Source of the DNA: Planoprotostelium fungivorum
Taxonomy: Eukaryota > Evosea > Variosea > Cavosteliida > Cavosteliaceae
Assembly (NCBI GenBank): GCA_003024175.1
Contig: MDYQ01000094.1
Span: 1-64,000, forward strand
Direction: 5' to 3'
DNA length: 64,000 nucleotides
Made by a program: the position numbers and the translations under genes. Shown here in pieces: positions 44,601 to 56,300 of this stretch. The notes beneath the pieces are model-generated. The model saw only the letters and a list, made by a program, of their open reading frames with translations. It had not been told where the DNA came from and did no database searches. Position 1 is the stretch's first letter, and every line of letters starts with the position of its first letter.

Positions 44601-47532
44601 CAGCTTCGTGAGATCTCTTCCAAAACCACATCCAGTGATCGTCAGAGTGCCTCCTGATGTGAGGGGTGATGATACACTGAAGACGGCTGGAATGGGAACA
44701 CTCCACAGATAAATTCCTGCCATCATCAGACATCACACGTCGATGTCTCGCTCACCGTTTCTGGCAAACTGACCGTTGACGACCACTGTGATGAGTGCAG
44801 TGGCGTTCAGCATGGGAGGAGCGGCACAGACCAACACCGAGTTGTTCAGCTGAGCTGTGTACAACGGACACGGTGATCTGTATACGTCAGATGGGATCAC
44901 TTGTACGAAGAGACACACCCGGCGACCATGACTGAGATGAGATTTGGATTGACACCCCACTGTCCAGACAGATACAAGTCGCCAGAGGCGAACGTGTTGA
45001 CTGTTCGTACACGTCAGTACGTTGAATGTACATGATCAAACGAGAGACACCTGAAGAAGCCAAGATCGATCTGAAGTAGGGAGCAGTGGACGCTTGGGAG
45101 CAGTTGAAGCTGAAAGTGAAACTGTACACGCAAATGGTGTATTCACCCAGGAAAGTCAAGACCGGAGAGGGAAGGGTGGAGTCACAGAGGAGAGCCATAT
45201 TTGGCCTCCGACTGCAACTGCCCACCACAGCCGCGTAGCCTGTGAGGATGGTGGTTCCACTGCTGTTCGTGCTGAACGAAACGGTCGAGGGATCCATTAC
45301 AGGGTAGTTACCAGTCTGCCAGATGGAAGCTGGGGATGAGGAATAGGCGTGACCTAGATTACCCGGGTTGAAGGTATAGCCAGACGACGCAAAGTCCACG
45401 TTCCCTATGCTATTCTGTGCGTCTCCATAGTAATCCAGATTGTACAGCACGTTCAATCGGTCAATGAACTGTACTGAAGGAAAAGGGTTATTCATATACA
45501 CTGGCGTCACAGACGTCTGCCCTGCCGAAAGATGAGAAGAGGAAGAGGGAGGACAGATCACCCGTGGGAGCACCAGTGATGACTTGACCACCCCATCTAC
45601 AAGTGGCCCACGAGGGGGTGTTGAGAACGTTCTGAATCCAGCAGGCATAACCCGAGCCACCGCAGGAGTCGTAAGACCAACTCTTGCATCCGGGAGTGCT
45701 GATGCATTTCTGTCGGCACAATTCTGGGTTCTGTCCCAGATAATAAGGTGTTCCAGACGTAGAGGCCACCAGGACATTGGGCATCACACTGTCGCCCCCT
45801 ATTCTGTTCAGCTTCTCTTTTAAAGCGCTCTCACCGTTGGCCACGACGATCGCATTCTGAATCACGTTACCAACCATCGTTGGAGTGTAAGTCCCCGCCA
45901 GCGTACAGTTGACCACCTTGTGTGGTGTGATCATCATCAGACTAGATTTCATCAGTTCTTTGGTCGAGATGCTCGCAGCATGACCTCAGATCACAAACAT
46001 CGTAGATTCGACTCACTTTGTACACAGATTCTGTCCCACCCAGATCTGATAGATGTCGCCGGAAGTCGGGCCAAAATTGTTGCCCCAGATCGTGACTTGA
46101 GGATTTATCGGATTTGTCACTTGGCTGACACCGTACACGACGGATGGATTGTATGCGAAATATCCCCATACAGCTGTGTCTGTCTACCGTGTAAATCATT
46201 CGTTCCTTTCCGATCATCATCGTCACGATGATGATCGATCACATTACGATCGATTTCATCTTTGCTCGTGATCACATCACGAAGATGACTGAGATTTTTC
46301 TTTCTCAAGAACATATGATGGCGAAATATATCATAGAATGAAATGTCTCACTTCCGCAGGTGACGGCCACAGGAAAGACACCAGACCCGGCAGGCATGGT
46401 GAAAGACAGTGTCGACCCCGATAACTGTTCACATTCAGACCTGATGATCATGAGATGACACACCGAAGAGGAATATGGTTTAGAGCCTACTGTGAGCGAA
46501 GGAGCATTATTACATGTGGCCAGGAGTGCGGGAGAGAAAGAGTACAGAGTGATAGAAGAGGCTCCTCCTGACGTGGGGACGCCCGTTGCGTTGCTGGCGG
46601 AAGCGAGATAGATGGAAGACCCGGGTGTGCTTCTGGCCGTGACGCCCTTGTAGATCAAAGAGACGCTGTAAGAGCCGAGAGATAGGGAAGAAGGTGAGAG
46701 GGAGCAGTAGATGTTGAAATTGTCCATCGACTGTATGGTACACGTCTGACCGCCCACTCTGACAGACATCTGTCGATCGTTCATCTCATTTCGTCAGATG
46801 GGCACAGAGTCTCACCTGAGTCGTGTCTGTGCCATAAGATGATCCGGCGATCCATAAGGTGGTGAGTCCAAGGGTGTTGGAACTGGTCGAATTGGAGGAG
46901 ATGGAGATGGTGCCGGCGTAGGGGGAGTTGAAGTAGTAGCCACATTTCAATCGTATGGCAAAGTTATACATCAAAATCGGACTTTCGTTGACGAAACTGA
47001 AAGAAATGGAGTTGCCGATGGTGGAATCGCACGTGATTCTGATGATCTGAAGACGTCCATCTAATCCACCAGTTCCATTCCACACTGCTGATCCAGAGGT
47101 GCCTTGATTAATGTCAACAGAAGTCAAGTTATGTTCTTCTCACTGTCATACGACCACGTCACCGTGGGGTTAGGGTAGCTGATGCACTGAGTGTAACTTG
47201 AACCAGGGTAGATTTGAACTCCAGAACATCCCGACTGTGGTGTTTGTTGGCAGACGCTTGATAATCGTTCAGTGCGTGAGAATAAAATCGAAAATGCACC
47301 TGTATGGTCTCCATGCGTAGTAATAACTGGTCGCGTTGGCAAAGAAGTCGCCCCTGGTTAGGTTTAACTCATAAACAGAAAAGATTCCTCACCCGACGCT
47401 GTTGCCGAGGCCAATCAGAGCGAAGAGATCGTATGTTACACCGTTGGGGTCTGTGAAGACGGCTGTTCTATCGGAGGCCAGAACGGTTGTGATGCATAGA
47501 ATCAACAGAACGTACGTTCTTTGGTCCTTCAT
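32640..47532 (-). CDS. Giant receptor-type tyrosine-kinase-like protein with IPT/TIG and beta-helix ectodomain
   Basis: Met at 47532 begins a signal peptide (YVLLILCITTVLAS). Order of parts: MRH-like lectin fold (VTYDLFALIG; LQIIRITCDS...FVNESP), early IPT copies, an Apple/PAN-like module near 45.7 kb (CRQKCISTPGCKSWSYDSC), about 25 IPT/TIG repeats (44.7-38.3 kb, motif GGTLTITGTNFG), a leucine-rich stretch (38.1-37.6 kb), a Pmp-like right-handed beta-helix (37.2-34.2 kb, GGA-V and F-x-NN-x-A), one membrane helix (AAAFIVIVIIIVAAVLI, near 33.98 kb) and a kinase ([55 protein letters not shown]). HRDLAARN and PLKWMAPE are tyrosine-kinase marks. Predicted length is about 4,500 residues, presumably an adhesion or recognition receptor. 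Most of the ectodomain is in a few long exons (one open 3.7 kb), while signal peptide and kinase exons are short. It could be two genes, but frame and domain order are continuous. Confidence 0.7.
34240..37180 (-). repeat. Pmp-like beta-helix repeats in the giant receptor
   Basis: Repeating GGA-[IV] or GGG-[IVL] elements alternate with SxFxxNxA elements (SFTNNSATNNGGAVSS, SSFTYNEATSSTGGAV, SRFQNNSAQTGGAI) about every 25-35 residues for roughly 900 residues. This is the pattern of right-handed beta-helix passenger domains such as chlamydial Pmp adhesins. Introns interrupt near 35.4, 35.75 and 37.16 kb. Confidence 0.75.
38300..46100 (-). repeat. Array of about 25 IPT/TIG repeats in the giant receptor
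   Basis: Units of about 85 residues (255 bp) begin with a PP-x-[IV]-x3-S and T-x2-GG-x-[ILV]-T-[IV]-x-G-x-NFG motif and end with C-T-V/G-x-G-x-G. I counted 13 in the exon at 38004-41714, four in 41707-42621, seven in 42672-44492, one near 44650 and one near 46090. They diverge from each other at DNA level, so the array is old rather than freshly amplified. Confidence 0.8.
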
Positions 47533-47599
47533 GCGAGCTGCGTGTGATGAGGCAGCTGGTGGAGAGAAAAGTGACAGACGGCGCCACACAAACTTCCGA

Positions 47600-48683
47600 T
47601 TTAAAAACCTAAAGGTGATATGCTATTTTCAGAAAAGGCGCCGGTTAAGGTCCTTATGGATTGTTCGTTCATCGATTCTTCTTCATTGTTCCCAGCTGTG
47701 GTAAGGTGTATGATATCGCAGATGGATGCTTTTTCTCGTTTCAGATGTCGCTTGATCGAACCAGTCAGGATGTACTGTTCCATCTCTTCGATGTACTATG
47801 TCTGGTGAATCAGAATGAGATAGGAAGAAAGAGCAGAGAAGCTGCTCATCGATGCGTCGTTTATGATGTAGTCAGATTACATCTCCTTTTTTGAGTTGGG
47901 ACGTCTGGTGAACCTCTGGCCCAGCATAGAAGGGCTTGCTTGGTATTATAGTGTGTTGTCATTCCGGTTTCGGAGATTTGGGTCGCATAATACGACCGCA
48001 AGATCAGATCACGACATCACAAGAAACCGGAAGAAGGAAAGATGATGAGCAGTGTCGCTGAGCTGGCTCGCTCTCGTTTAAGAGAGCACAGAAGCTTTTG
48101 AGATTTACGAGACAGCGTGCTTGGAATAAGTGCCCGCAAAGTTCAAGTTTAACATTGGTGGACGGGACAAGAGCCTCTGAGATCGCCATGACACCAAATT
48201 CGGATGTATAAATTAGTATTTGAATCACCTTGTCTTGCCGTGTTCTGAAAGTAATGGAGAACATGTCGCCATGTAGAGATTACACTATAGATATAGGGAG
48301 GAAAGACTGTTTCAATATTATCTATTATTATTGTTCGCACGGAGAGGTGAGAGATCAACTTCCACAGCTGATGCATCCCTCCTGCATGGTGAAATAGAAG
48401 ACAGGCTCTTCCTCCTATACCTACCCAAACGAAGAGAAGACGGAAGGGCTCGATTTCTTCTGGCTGTATCCAGAGGAGGATCGAGAAGGATCAGCCACCG
48501 TGCGGGATAAAGAGAATCTACTGTAAATAAAGACTACGATGCTCGTGCAGTACAAAGAGACAGAGAAGAGTATGTCGGCAGTGCAGAGAGAGATGCAAAG
48601 GATTCGACACATGATGGAGAGGTGATGACGAATGAGAGATTCGAATCTCAACGGAGGAGCAGGAGAGAGGAAGACAAAAAACA
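47600..48683. other. Intergenic stretch with short frames only
   Basis: This is the upstream flank of the giant receptor and the 5' flank of the WD40 gene. A plus frame at 48400-48530 (YTYPNEEKTEGLDFFWLYPE) looks protein-like but is short and without neighbours. Several minus frames of 60-90 codons have no recognisable content. No tRNA was seen. Confidence 0.35.
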
Positions 48684-49538
48684 ATGCGAACCCGAGATGC
48701 GAGATGTACTGCTACCTTCTCTGGTCACACGAGCTGTGTATGGGCGGTGGTGGAGCTGAGTGATGGCCGGATTGCCACGGGCAGTGTGGACAAGACAGTG
48801 AAGATATGGACAGTAGATAGCGTGCACACATTCACCTTCTCTGGTCACACAGCATCTGTGTATTCAGTGATTGGGCTCAGAAATGGACAGATAGCCACCG
48901 GTAGTGCAGACAAGACAGTTAAAATATGGACACTGGATGGCACATGCACGGCTACTCTCCATGGTCACACAGCTTATGTGAACTCAGTGACGGAGCTGAG
49001 TGATGGAAGGATAGCCACTGGCAGCGCAGACAGCACAGTAAAGATATGGAAACTAGATGGCACATGCGACGCCACCTTCTCTGGTCACACATCCATCGTA
49101 AAATTAGTGATCCAGCTGAACGATGGTCAAATAGCCACCGGCAGTGCAGATAAGACAGTGAAGATATGGACACTCGACGGCACGTGCACAGCCACCTTTT
49201 ATGGACACGGAGACGCCATACGTTCATTGACAGAGCTAAGCAACGGTCAAATAGCCTCTGGCAGTGCAGATAGCACAGTGAAAATATGGAAAAGAGACGG
49301 TACATGCATGACCACCTTCTCTGATCATACAGCATCTGTACACTCTGTGACAGAGCTGAGCAGTGGACAAATGGCTTCTGGCAGTTCAGACAAGACAGTG
49401 AAGATATGGACACTGGACGGCACGTGCACTGCTACCTTCTCTGGACACACGGATGCCGTCAGCTCGGTGATAGAGTTGAGCGATGGGAAGATCGCCTCCA
49501 GCAGTTGGGACAAGACAGCGAAAATCTGGACACCATAA
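48684..49538 (+). CDS. Seven-repeat WD40 propeller protein, intronless
   Basis: The 284-residue frame is almost nothing but seven 40-residue WD40 units, each of the form CTATFSGHT-x6-V-x-EL-x-x-G-x-IATGSADKT, then VKIW-x-x-DGT. The GH and DKTVKIW (WD-equivalent, IW) marks occur in every repeat, giving one closed propeller. Repeats are so alike at DNA level (120-bp units) that recent internal amplification or homogenisation is likely. There is no intron, unlike neighbouring genes, and no other domain. The variable positions are the x6 after GHT and the residue after VKIW, the top-face residues. Only seven residues precede repeat 1, and a stop follows the last IWTP. Partners cannot be inferred. 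Confidence 0.85.
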   Translation: MRTRDARCTATFSGHTSCVWAVVELSDGRIATGSVDKTVKIWTVDSVHTFTFSGHTASVYSVIGLRNGQIATGSADKTVKIWTLDGTCTATLHGHTAYVNSVTELSDGRIATGSADSTVKIWKLDGTCDATFSGHTSIVKLVIQLNDGQIATGSADKTVKIWTLDGTCTATFYGHGDAIRSLTELSNGQIASGSADSTVKIWKRDGTCMTTFSDHTASVHSVTELSSGQMASGSSDKTVKIWTLDGTCTATFSGHTDAVSSVIELSDGKIASSSWDKTAKIWTP

Positions 49539-49686
49539 AATGGAATGAAGTATGATCTATAATTTCATTTCAATCCAACTGCACATCTGCTGTTCTCTAC
49601 GTGCATGTCCTCCCATCATCACAACATTCATTCCAATCGTTTGCGTGATAGACCACGACGATAGAACCAACACGTTTATCTCTACA

Positions 49687-50918
49687 CTAACGGTCTCTTC
49701 CAAAGGTGGCCACCGGCTTCGGGGCGTTATCGAGAATGTCGTCGATCTCCTTCTTGATCTCTGGCGTCAACTTTGCGAGTATCTCTAAGCTCTTGACGTT
49801 CTCGTCGATCTGCTCGGGCTTTGATGCGCCCAAGATAACGGTAGAGACATTCTGATTGTAAGCCGCCCAGGCCAAGGCCAATTGGGTCGTGCTGCCGCCC
49901 AATCGCTCGGCGATGGCGGTCAATTTTTTCACCTGAGTGAGGTCAGCGTACGTACCGTACGTAGATTACGTACCTTTTCGATCTTCTCCTTTCCCTTGGG
50001 AGTCTCCAGCTCCTTGATGGTGTCGTTGAAGAATTGGGAGTTGTTTGAGAATCGACTGTCTTTGGGGATGCCTGACTGCGTCAGGTGAAATGCATATGAG
50101 ATGTGGCTCACCCTCGTTGTACTTTCCAGTCAACAGACCGGAGGCCAAGGGAGACCAGATGGTGGTGCCGTAGCCGTACTGCTTGAACAGAGGTGCGTAT
50201 TCCACCTGGACACGATCAGACCACATGATGATGCACGATGAGATCTCACCTCGAACCTCTCTCGGTGGAAGGCGTTGTATTGGGGCTGCTCGACGACGGG
50301 TGCGATGAGATTGTATCTCTCTGCGATCTGTATGGCCTCCTCGATCTGTCGTGCGCTCCATTCTGATGTGCCCCAGTAGTAAGCCAAGTTGAGGTTACGG
50401 ATGACTTGGGTGAAACCCTCGACGATCTCTTTCATCGGTGTGGCTGGATCAGGTCTATGTGCGAAGACGACATCGACATAATCGAGTTGAAGTCTCTTCA
50501 GAGAGCTCTTCAGACCCTCTACGACGTGTTTCCTGGATAGTCCTCTCGTGTTGGGCTCCTTTCTACCGGTACCGAAGAAGACCTTGGTGGAGATGACGTA
50601 TTCATCTCTGGGCCAGTTGAGTTCTTGGAGAGCCTTTCCCATCTCGAGCTCGCACTCTCCATTAGAGTAGACTTCGGCAGTGTCGAAGAAGTTGATACCG
50701 TGATTCCATGCGGCTTCGAGGCAATCCTTCACGGGATTACCTGAGATGGATCAGTGACGTCACAATGAACGATATAGAGGAGAGGAGTGACGATTACCTT
50801 TGACTGTGCCACCATAAGTGAGCCAACCACCGAGGGAGAGGACAGATACCTTCAGTCCTGTGGCTCCTAGGTGTCTGAACTGCATGTTCTTGGGATCGAA
50901 TTTAGTCTCTACTGGCAT
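49687..50918 (-). CDS. Aldo-keto reductase, Kv-beta-like (AKR6 family)
   Basis: From MPVETKF at 50918 the protein shows [20 protein letters not shown], then [16 protein letters not shown] (Asp and Tyr of the catalytic tetrad), VISTKVFF (Lys), [69 protein letters not shown], and [18 protein letters not shown] near the end (NADP-binding). The tetrad His is intact (AHRPD), where animal Kv-beta subunits have Asn. This order matches K+-channel beta subunits and plant/fungal AKR6 enzymes. It uses NADPH to reduce aldehydes in the cytosol. Four short introns: near 50742-50800, 50198-50250, 50055-50112 and 49933-49972. An upstream frame to 51143 is not needed. Confidence 0.85.
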
Positions 50919-51152
50919 GTTGTTTCTCGTTTCGTTTTGATTTGTCTCTCCTCTGTTGCGTCTCTTCTTGATGACGAATCTGCTCACGTGAGCAGCTGTC
51001 ACGGTGGATTGTAAAGAGTCAGCACCCCATCCATTTTGCAGACTTCTGAACCCAATTTTTCCGATGACGATGATGAGACTGAAACTCCATATGATGATGA
51101 CACGATGGACACATGTTGAAGAGGATGGAATACGAATAGACAAACGATCGAT

Positions 51153-53245
51153 TTAGTGGTGAGAGTGCCCGTGTCCGTGTCCGTGTCTCCCCTTTCCTCT
51201 CCTTCCTCCTCCTCCCATTCCTCCAAAGTCGAAACCTCCTCCTCCCATTCCTCCCATTCCTCCCATACCACCGAATCCACCCATGCCACCACCACCTCCA
51301 CCTGACAATGCATGAGTCTAATGGACCTCACGCCATGGTATGTGATATGATGTGATGTGATGTGATGTATGTGATGATGTAAGAGATGACTCACCAAAGA
51401 ACATGGAGAAGAGCATGTCGGGGTCCATGCCACTGGGCATACCACCTCCACCTTCAATGTCTTGCAAATCCTCTCCATGATCGTATCTCTGTCGCTTTTG
51501 TGCATCCGACAGCAGAGCGTAAGCCTCTCCAACCTTCCCCTCTCAGTCGTCATCATCATCATCATCCATCACCTCTTTAAACTTGAGTTCCGCATCTTTT
51601 CTCGCTTCCTCCGACTCGTTGTTCTTATCCGGGTGGTACTTCAAGGCCATCCTCTTGTAAGCCTTCTTGATGTCGTCTTCTGACGCCGACTTGTGGATGT
51701 CTAAGATCTTGTAGTAGTCCTTGCGTCCCGCCTTCTTCAGCTCCAACTTGGCCTCTCTCAGATTGCTCTTGTACTCGTGGTTCTCTCCGTCGAGTTGGGT
51801 GATTCTCTCCCATTCTCTCACTGCGTCTTCGTGTCTCTCCAGGGCAGTGAAACAGCCGGCCCTTCTGACGAGGGCCTTGACGTTGTTCTCGTCGAAATCG
51901 ATGGCTTTGTCGCAGTCTTTTACAGCCTCTTCGAATCTCTTCAACTGTGATGATGTCAGGCCGTGATGATGGAAGAGGTGATGGACATGATGGACATGAT
52001 GGACATGATGACGGCTGACCTTCATGAGAGCGGCAGCACGGTTGTTGTAGAGAGTCGAATTGAGGGTCTTGTTCTTCGGGTCGATTTCGAGACACTCGGT
52101 GTAGATCGTGTAGGCCTCTTCGTATTTTCCGGCACTGAAGGCATCGTTTCCGTCCTTCTTCCTCGCCTCGTAAGCGTTGGCTCTCTATCACGTGACTCAG
52201 TCATCTCATCGTCATCATCCGCATCACATGGATCGCGGCGACCATCATCAGACAAACGATCTCACCTTCAGAGCAGATCTGGCTTCTACGTTGTCGGGGT
52301 CCAATTGTAAGATGTTCTTAAAGTGCTTGATGGCACTCGGTGGGTTACCGGTGTGCATGAAGGTGAGACCGCGGAGGTAGAGGGCGTCGAGATTGTTTTG
52401 ATCCTTTCTCAACATATCACTATTCCATCATCAGCATCATCATGTATCATGGTCGTCCATCGACATGGAGATGTGATCACCTGGATATCACCATGACATC
52501 TTGCCATTCTCCCAGTCCAGCCAACACACGTAATTTGATCAATTGGGCCTCTTCAGATTGAGGTGCATAACTGAGAACGATGTCACAGTGTGCCTTCGCT
52601 CTGTGGTAGTTCTCCTTCGCCAGCTCTTGCTTAGCGGATTCTAATTCCTTCACGGCTCTCTTCGTGGTATTTAACTGGGGAAGGTCAATATCGAGGGGTG
52701 ACATCGCGGATCACCTCCTCTAATCCTTGGCTGTTCTTTGGATCTTGGAGTAGACATTGTTGATACTGAGAGATGGACTCTTGGAATCTACCCAATTGGC
52801 AGTAACACTTTCCAGCTCGGAGATATGCCTGGATCATATGATATCAGGTTCGATGCAAAAGATGAGATACATGGATAGAGGAAGAAATAAGATGGAGAGG
52901 TGAAATACCCTGATAAAGTCGGGCTGTATCTTGACGGCTTCGAGACAATCTGATATCGTCTTCTGGAGATCACCGGTCATCATGTGGGCGGCGGCCCTGT
53001 TGCTGAGATATGCGGCAGTTTTACCTCCGTCCAGTTCTAATAGAGTCAGATGAGATCACCAGGACTCGATATCACCGATGGCCTTGGTGTATTGAGAGAT
53101 GGCTTGGTTGTACTTTCCCTCTTTATAGCTCTGAGTTCCCTCATCTTTCCACTGCTCCGCCGTCCTGCGATCGATGCGATCAACCAATTACCCTCTCCAG
53201 GATTCAAGAAAGGACTCACTTTTCGGTCATTTTTTCTGCGTCCAT
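51153..53245 (-). CDS. DNAJC7: DNAJC7-type co-chaperone (TPR repeats plus J domain) with Gly/His-rich tail
   Basis: Start MDAEKMTEK (53245), then TPR motifs ([97 protein letters not shown]) across seven or more exons. The J domain follows: [20 protein letters not shown], then KYHPDKN with the HPD tripeptide that stimulates Hsp70. The C-terminal part is Gly/Met-rich ([14 protein letters not shown]) and ends [12 protein letters not shown], stop at 51153. TPRs bind Hsp70 and Hsp90 tails, so the protein passes clients between them. The His-rich end is unusual for the family and could bind metal. The gene is divergent from the RasGEF fusion with 124 bp between starts. Confidence 0.85.
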
Positions 53246-53369
53246 ATGACAAAATTCTTCTTCTGACAAGCCCTCTAACCTTCAAGATGATGGCGATCAA
53301 GAATGCACAGGTCTTTCTTTGATATTGATAATTCCGCGAAACTTCCTTCGAATATAGTGTTGTAGATAG
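53246..53369. promoter_or_regulatory. Short divergent promoter region
   Basis: About 124 bp lie between the DNAJC7 start (minus) and the pseudo-Ras/RasGEF start (plus), so both genes share this promoter space. No core element was recognised. Confidence 0.35.
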
Positions 53370-56300
53370 ATGTCCTCCGTTGGCGCGAATTTCAAATTCA
53401 AAACAGGAGACCGCATGGCGCAGGCACAGTTCCTTTTCTTTGGTGGAGGATATCATGAGAAGGAATCGGTCATCCAGAGCTTATTGGTGAGCTGAACTTG
53501 ACATTGACCGTCGACCTCATTTAGAACATAGGGCTCTAGTCCCTTCGATTCTTCGAAGAGGAGATTCCACGTCAAATTTGCTGACTCGTATCAATTCACC
53601 ATCAAGACGGTGATGTTCCATCGGGAAGTATCTAATCTCTAAAGCAAATCAGATGGACATGACTGAGAGCAGCATCGAGAAGAGTGGAAATCGATCAGCC
53701 GATGGCTTGGTCGGAATCTATAAGAAGGGAGACACCGCATCCTTCGATGCGGTAAAGAAGACGGTCACCCTCATTCAGCAGCATGGAAAACGAGCGAATC
53801 TGCTTCCCGTACTCCTGCTCGGTTTTCAACAAGGAGGGAAGACCTCTAAACCTCATTCCATCAAGGAGCTTCTCACATCCGGGATGAACATCACCCATCG
53901 AGAGATATCCGGTGACGATGCATCCTCCATCCGGGCCGCCTTCGCTGTCTTCTGCGAGCACCTGAAGACGGCGACGCCGACACAAGATAAGGAGAATGGA
54001 GGTGGCCTCAATCGACGTGATTCGGGTGCGTCCTTCTCATGCGACCCCTCTGACCCTCTTAGGTCTGAGAAAGAGCCTCATACGCGTATCATCCGTCTTC
54101 ACCGATCGATCCGTATCACGCAGGAACAGCATCGTCGTTCCCAAAAAGAAGGAAGGTGGTCTTTTGACCAGCTCAACCGATTCCGGCGGCAGCTGGAAAG
54201 TGAAGAAGGACTCTCTCAAGAGAAAATCGGTTGGTGTCCTCACTCAGGGCAAGAACCAAAAGACAAATTCAGAGCAGTCGGCCAGTCCCACGAAGGAAGA
54301 TACGAAGAATCTCTACGTGACGCTTCACGATCTCGTCGGCATGTTGTTTAGACCTTGCGGAGATGGTGAGATCCCATCATTCGCGATCGGCATGTTGAAG
54401 ATGTGCAGGCGATGACTTCATCGACGTCTTCGCGTCCACGCTGACCACATTCGCCACCGCCTCCGAATTTGTCGATGCGATGCATTCCATCTGGATCGGT
54501 TTCCCCTGGTACTCCTGCGAAGACGAAGACATCACGAAACAGTGAGAGAGTATACATCATCTCCTCTCAATCTCTTCAGAAACGCCCTCGCCATCTTGAA
54601 GAGAATATTAGAAGAGACGGAACAGATTGCTTTCTTGCCCAACTCTCCACTCCGACATTTTCTCACCCTCTTTGTCAACGATGTCGTCGAACCATACAGT
54701 CCCATGCACCAGCACGACCTCCTCGAGCTCATCAGCCGCAAGGTGAGCCGTCACTCCACGATGTCATCTGCGACATCATCCGCTCCATCTGATGATGGAG
54801 CTGTAGGCCCACGTCAATTTGATGCGATCGAGGGCCGTTTCCAGGAGCGAATCTTCCTCAGAGTCTCCTCGCTTGACAAAGTGTCGTCCCATCTTGGAAT
54901 TAGAGCCGAGGGCCGTGGCGGAGCATTTGACGGTCATCGATCACAAGTGCCTGAGGGCCATACAGACGAGGGAGTTGTTGAATCAAGAGTGGACGAAGGA
55001 GGAGGGTAGAAGGACTCCGAACGTTCGCAACCTCATCGCGAGATCAAATGATGTGAGTCATCTGATCATCTGATCATCACCTTGGGTCGACATCATCATG
55101 ATCGTGAACTGAATCGAAAGGTTACCATGTGGGCTGTAACGGAGATCGTCAAGGTGGTCGATCCGAAGAAGAGGGCTCTCACCATCAGATGGTGTATCAA
55201 GGTGAACGGAGATTTTTCATTCAAACCTGACCGAAATCAGTTGATCGAATGCCTGTTGGAGTACAGAAACTACAACGGAGTGATGTGTATATTAGCAGCA
55301 CTGCATCACAGTGCAGTATCGAGATTAAAGAAAACATGGGACGAGGTGATGATCTCACGACCGGAAATCATTTTATTTCATTTTATTCTCGATCGCCAAT
55401 TGATCTCCGTTCAGGTCGGAAAGAATGGCGTCAAGCTGTTGGAAGATGTCACCAGCTTGATGTCTAGCTCTTTCAATTTCAAGAGCTACCGCGAGGAATT
55501 ATCTCTATCCACATCAGCCGTACCCTTCCTGGGTGTCGTACTCGGCGATCTCATCGCCATCGAAGGTGATCCACCTCTCGATGAGAAATCCTCATCGTCA
55601 TGACCGTCATGACCGACACCGTCGCAGAAGGCAATCCCTCTTCCTCCAGTGACGGAGAGATCAATTGGACAAAGAGAGAACTGCTCGGCAGACAACTATC
55701 TTATCTCAAACGATTCTACATCGACACGAGCTCGTGGTCCCTCCAAGAAGATCTGAAGAATCAGCTGACTTGGATCCGGGATTCTTTTGATGACGCCCTC
55801 GCTTATCAGTTCTCCCTCGCCAACGAACCGAGACACGCCCCAGTGGCCGTACATCAGATCGAGTGAGTCTTACCATCTCGAACGTGGCTGATGACATCAC
55901 ATCAGGATATCCGGTCAAGGCGTCGATTGCTCTTACGCCGCGAGTCAACTTCACAGAGAAGTGAAGGACTTGACAGAGAAACGTTTGGATGAAGAAGAAG
56001 ATTCGGACGCAGCGAGAGAGAGGATCTGGAGGACGTGGTCCAATCGATGTGAAGAGAATCGAGCCGTTGATTCTTCCGGTATCACGTTCAAAGAGTTGGT
56101 CAACAGGGACGAGGTGAAGACTGGATGGCGGGTTGTAGTGAGACGGAGACAGGATGTCATGGAGGCTATTTTGAACGACGCACACGAGAGACCACCGAGA
56201 GACTGCACGGCCCTCGTTGGCTTTCTAAAGCACTTTTTCATCGCCGATCAGGTGACGATCATCATCACGATCATGATCACTGACGTGGTGTCGATAGAAC

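Noticed and set aside
50760-51143. Extended N-terminus of the aldo-keto reductase (frame open to 51143)
   Set aside because: The added 75 residues are hydrophobic and basic without family match. MPVETKF at 50918 gives the usual AKR6 start.
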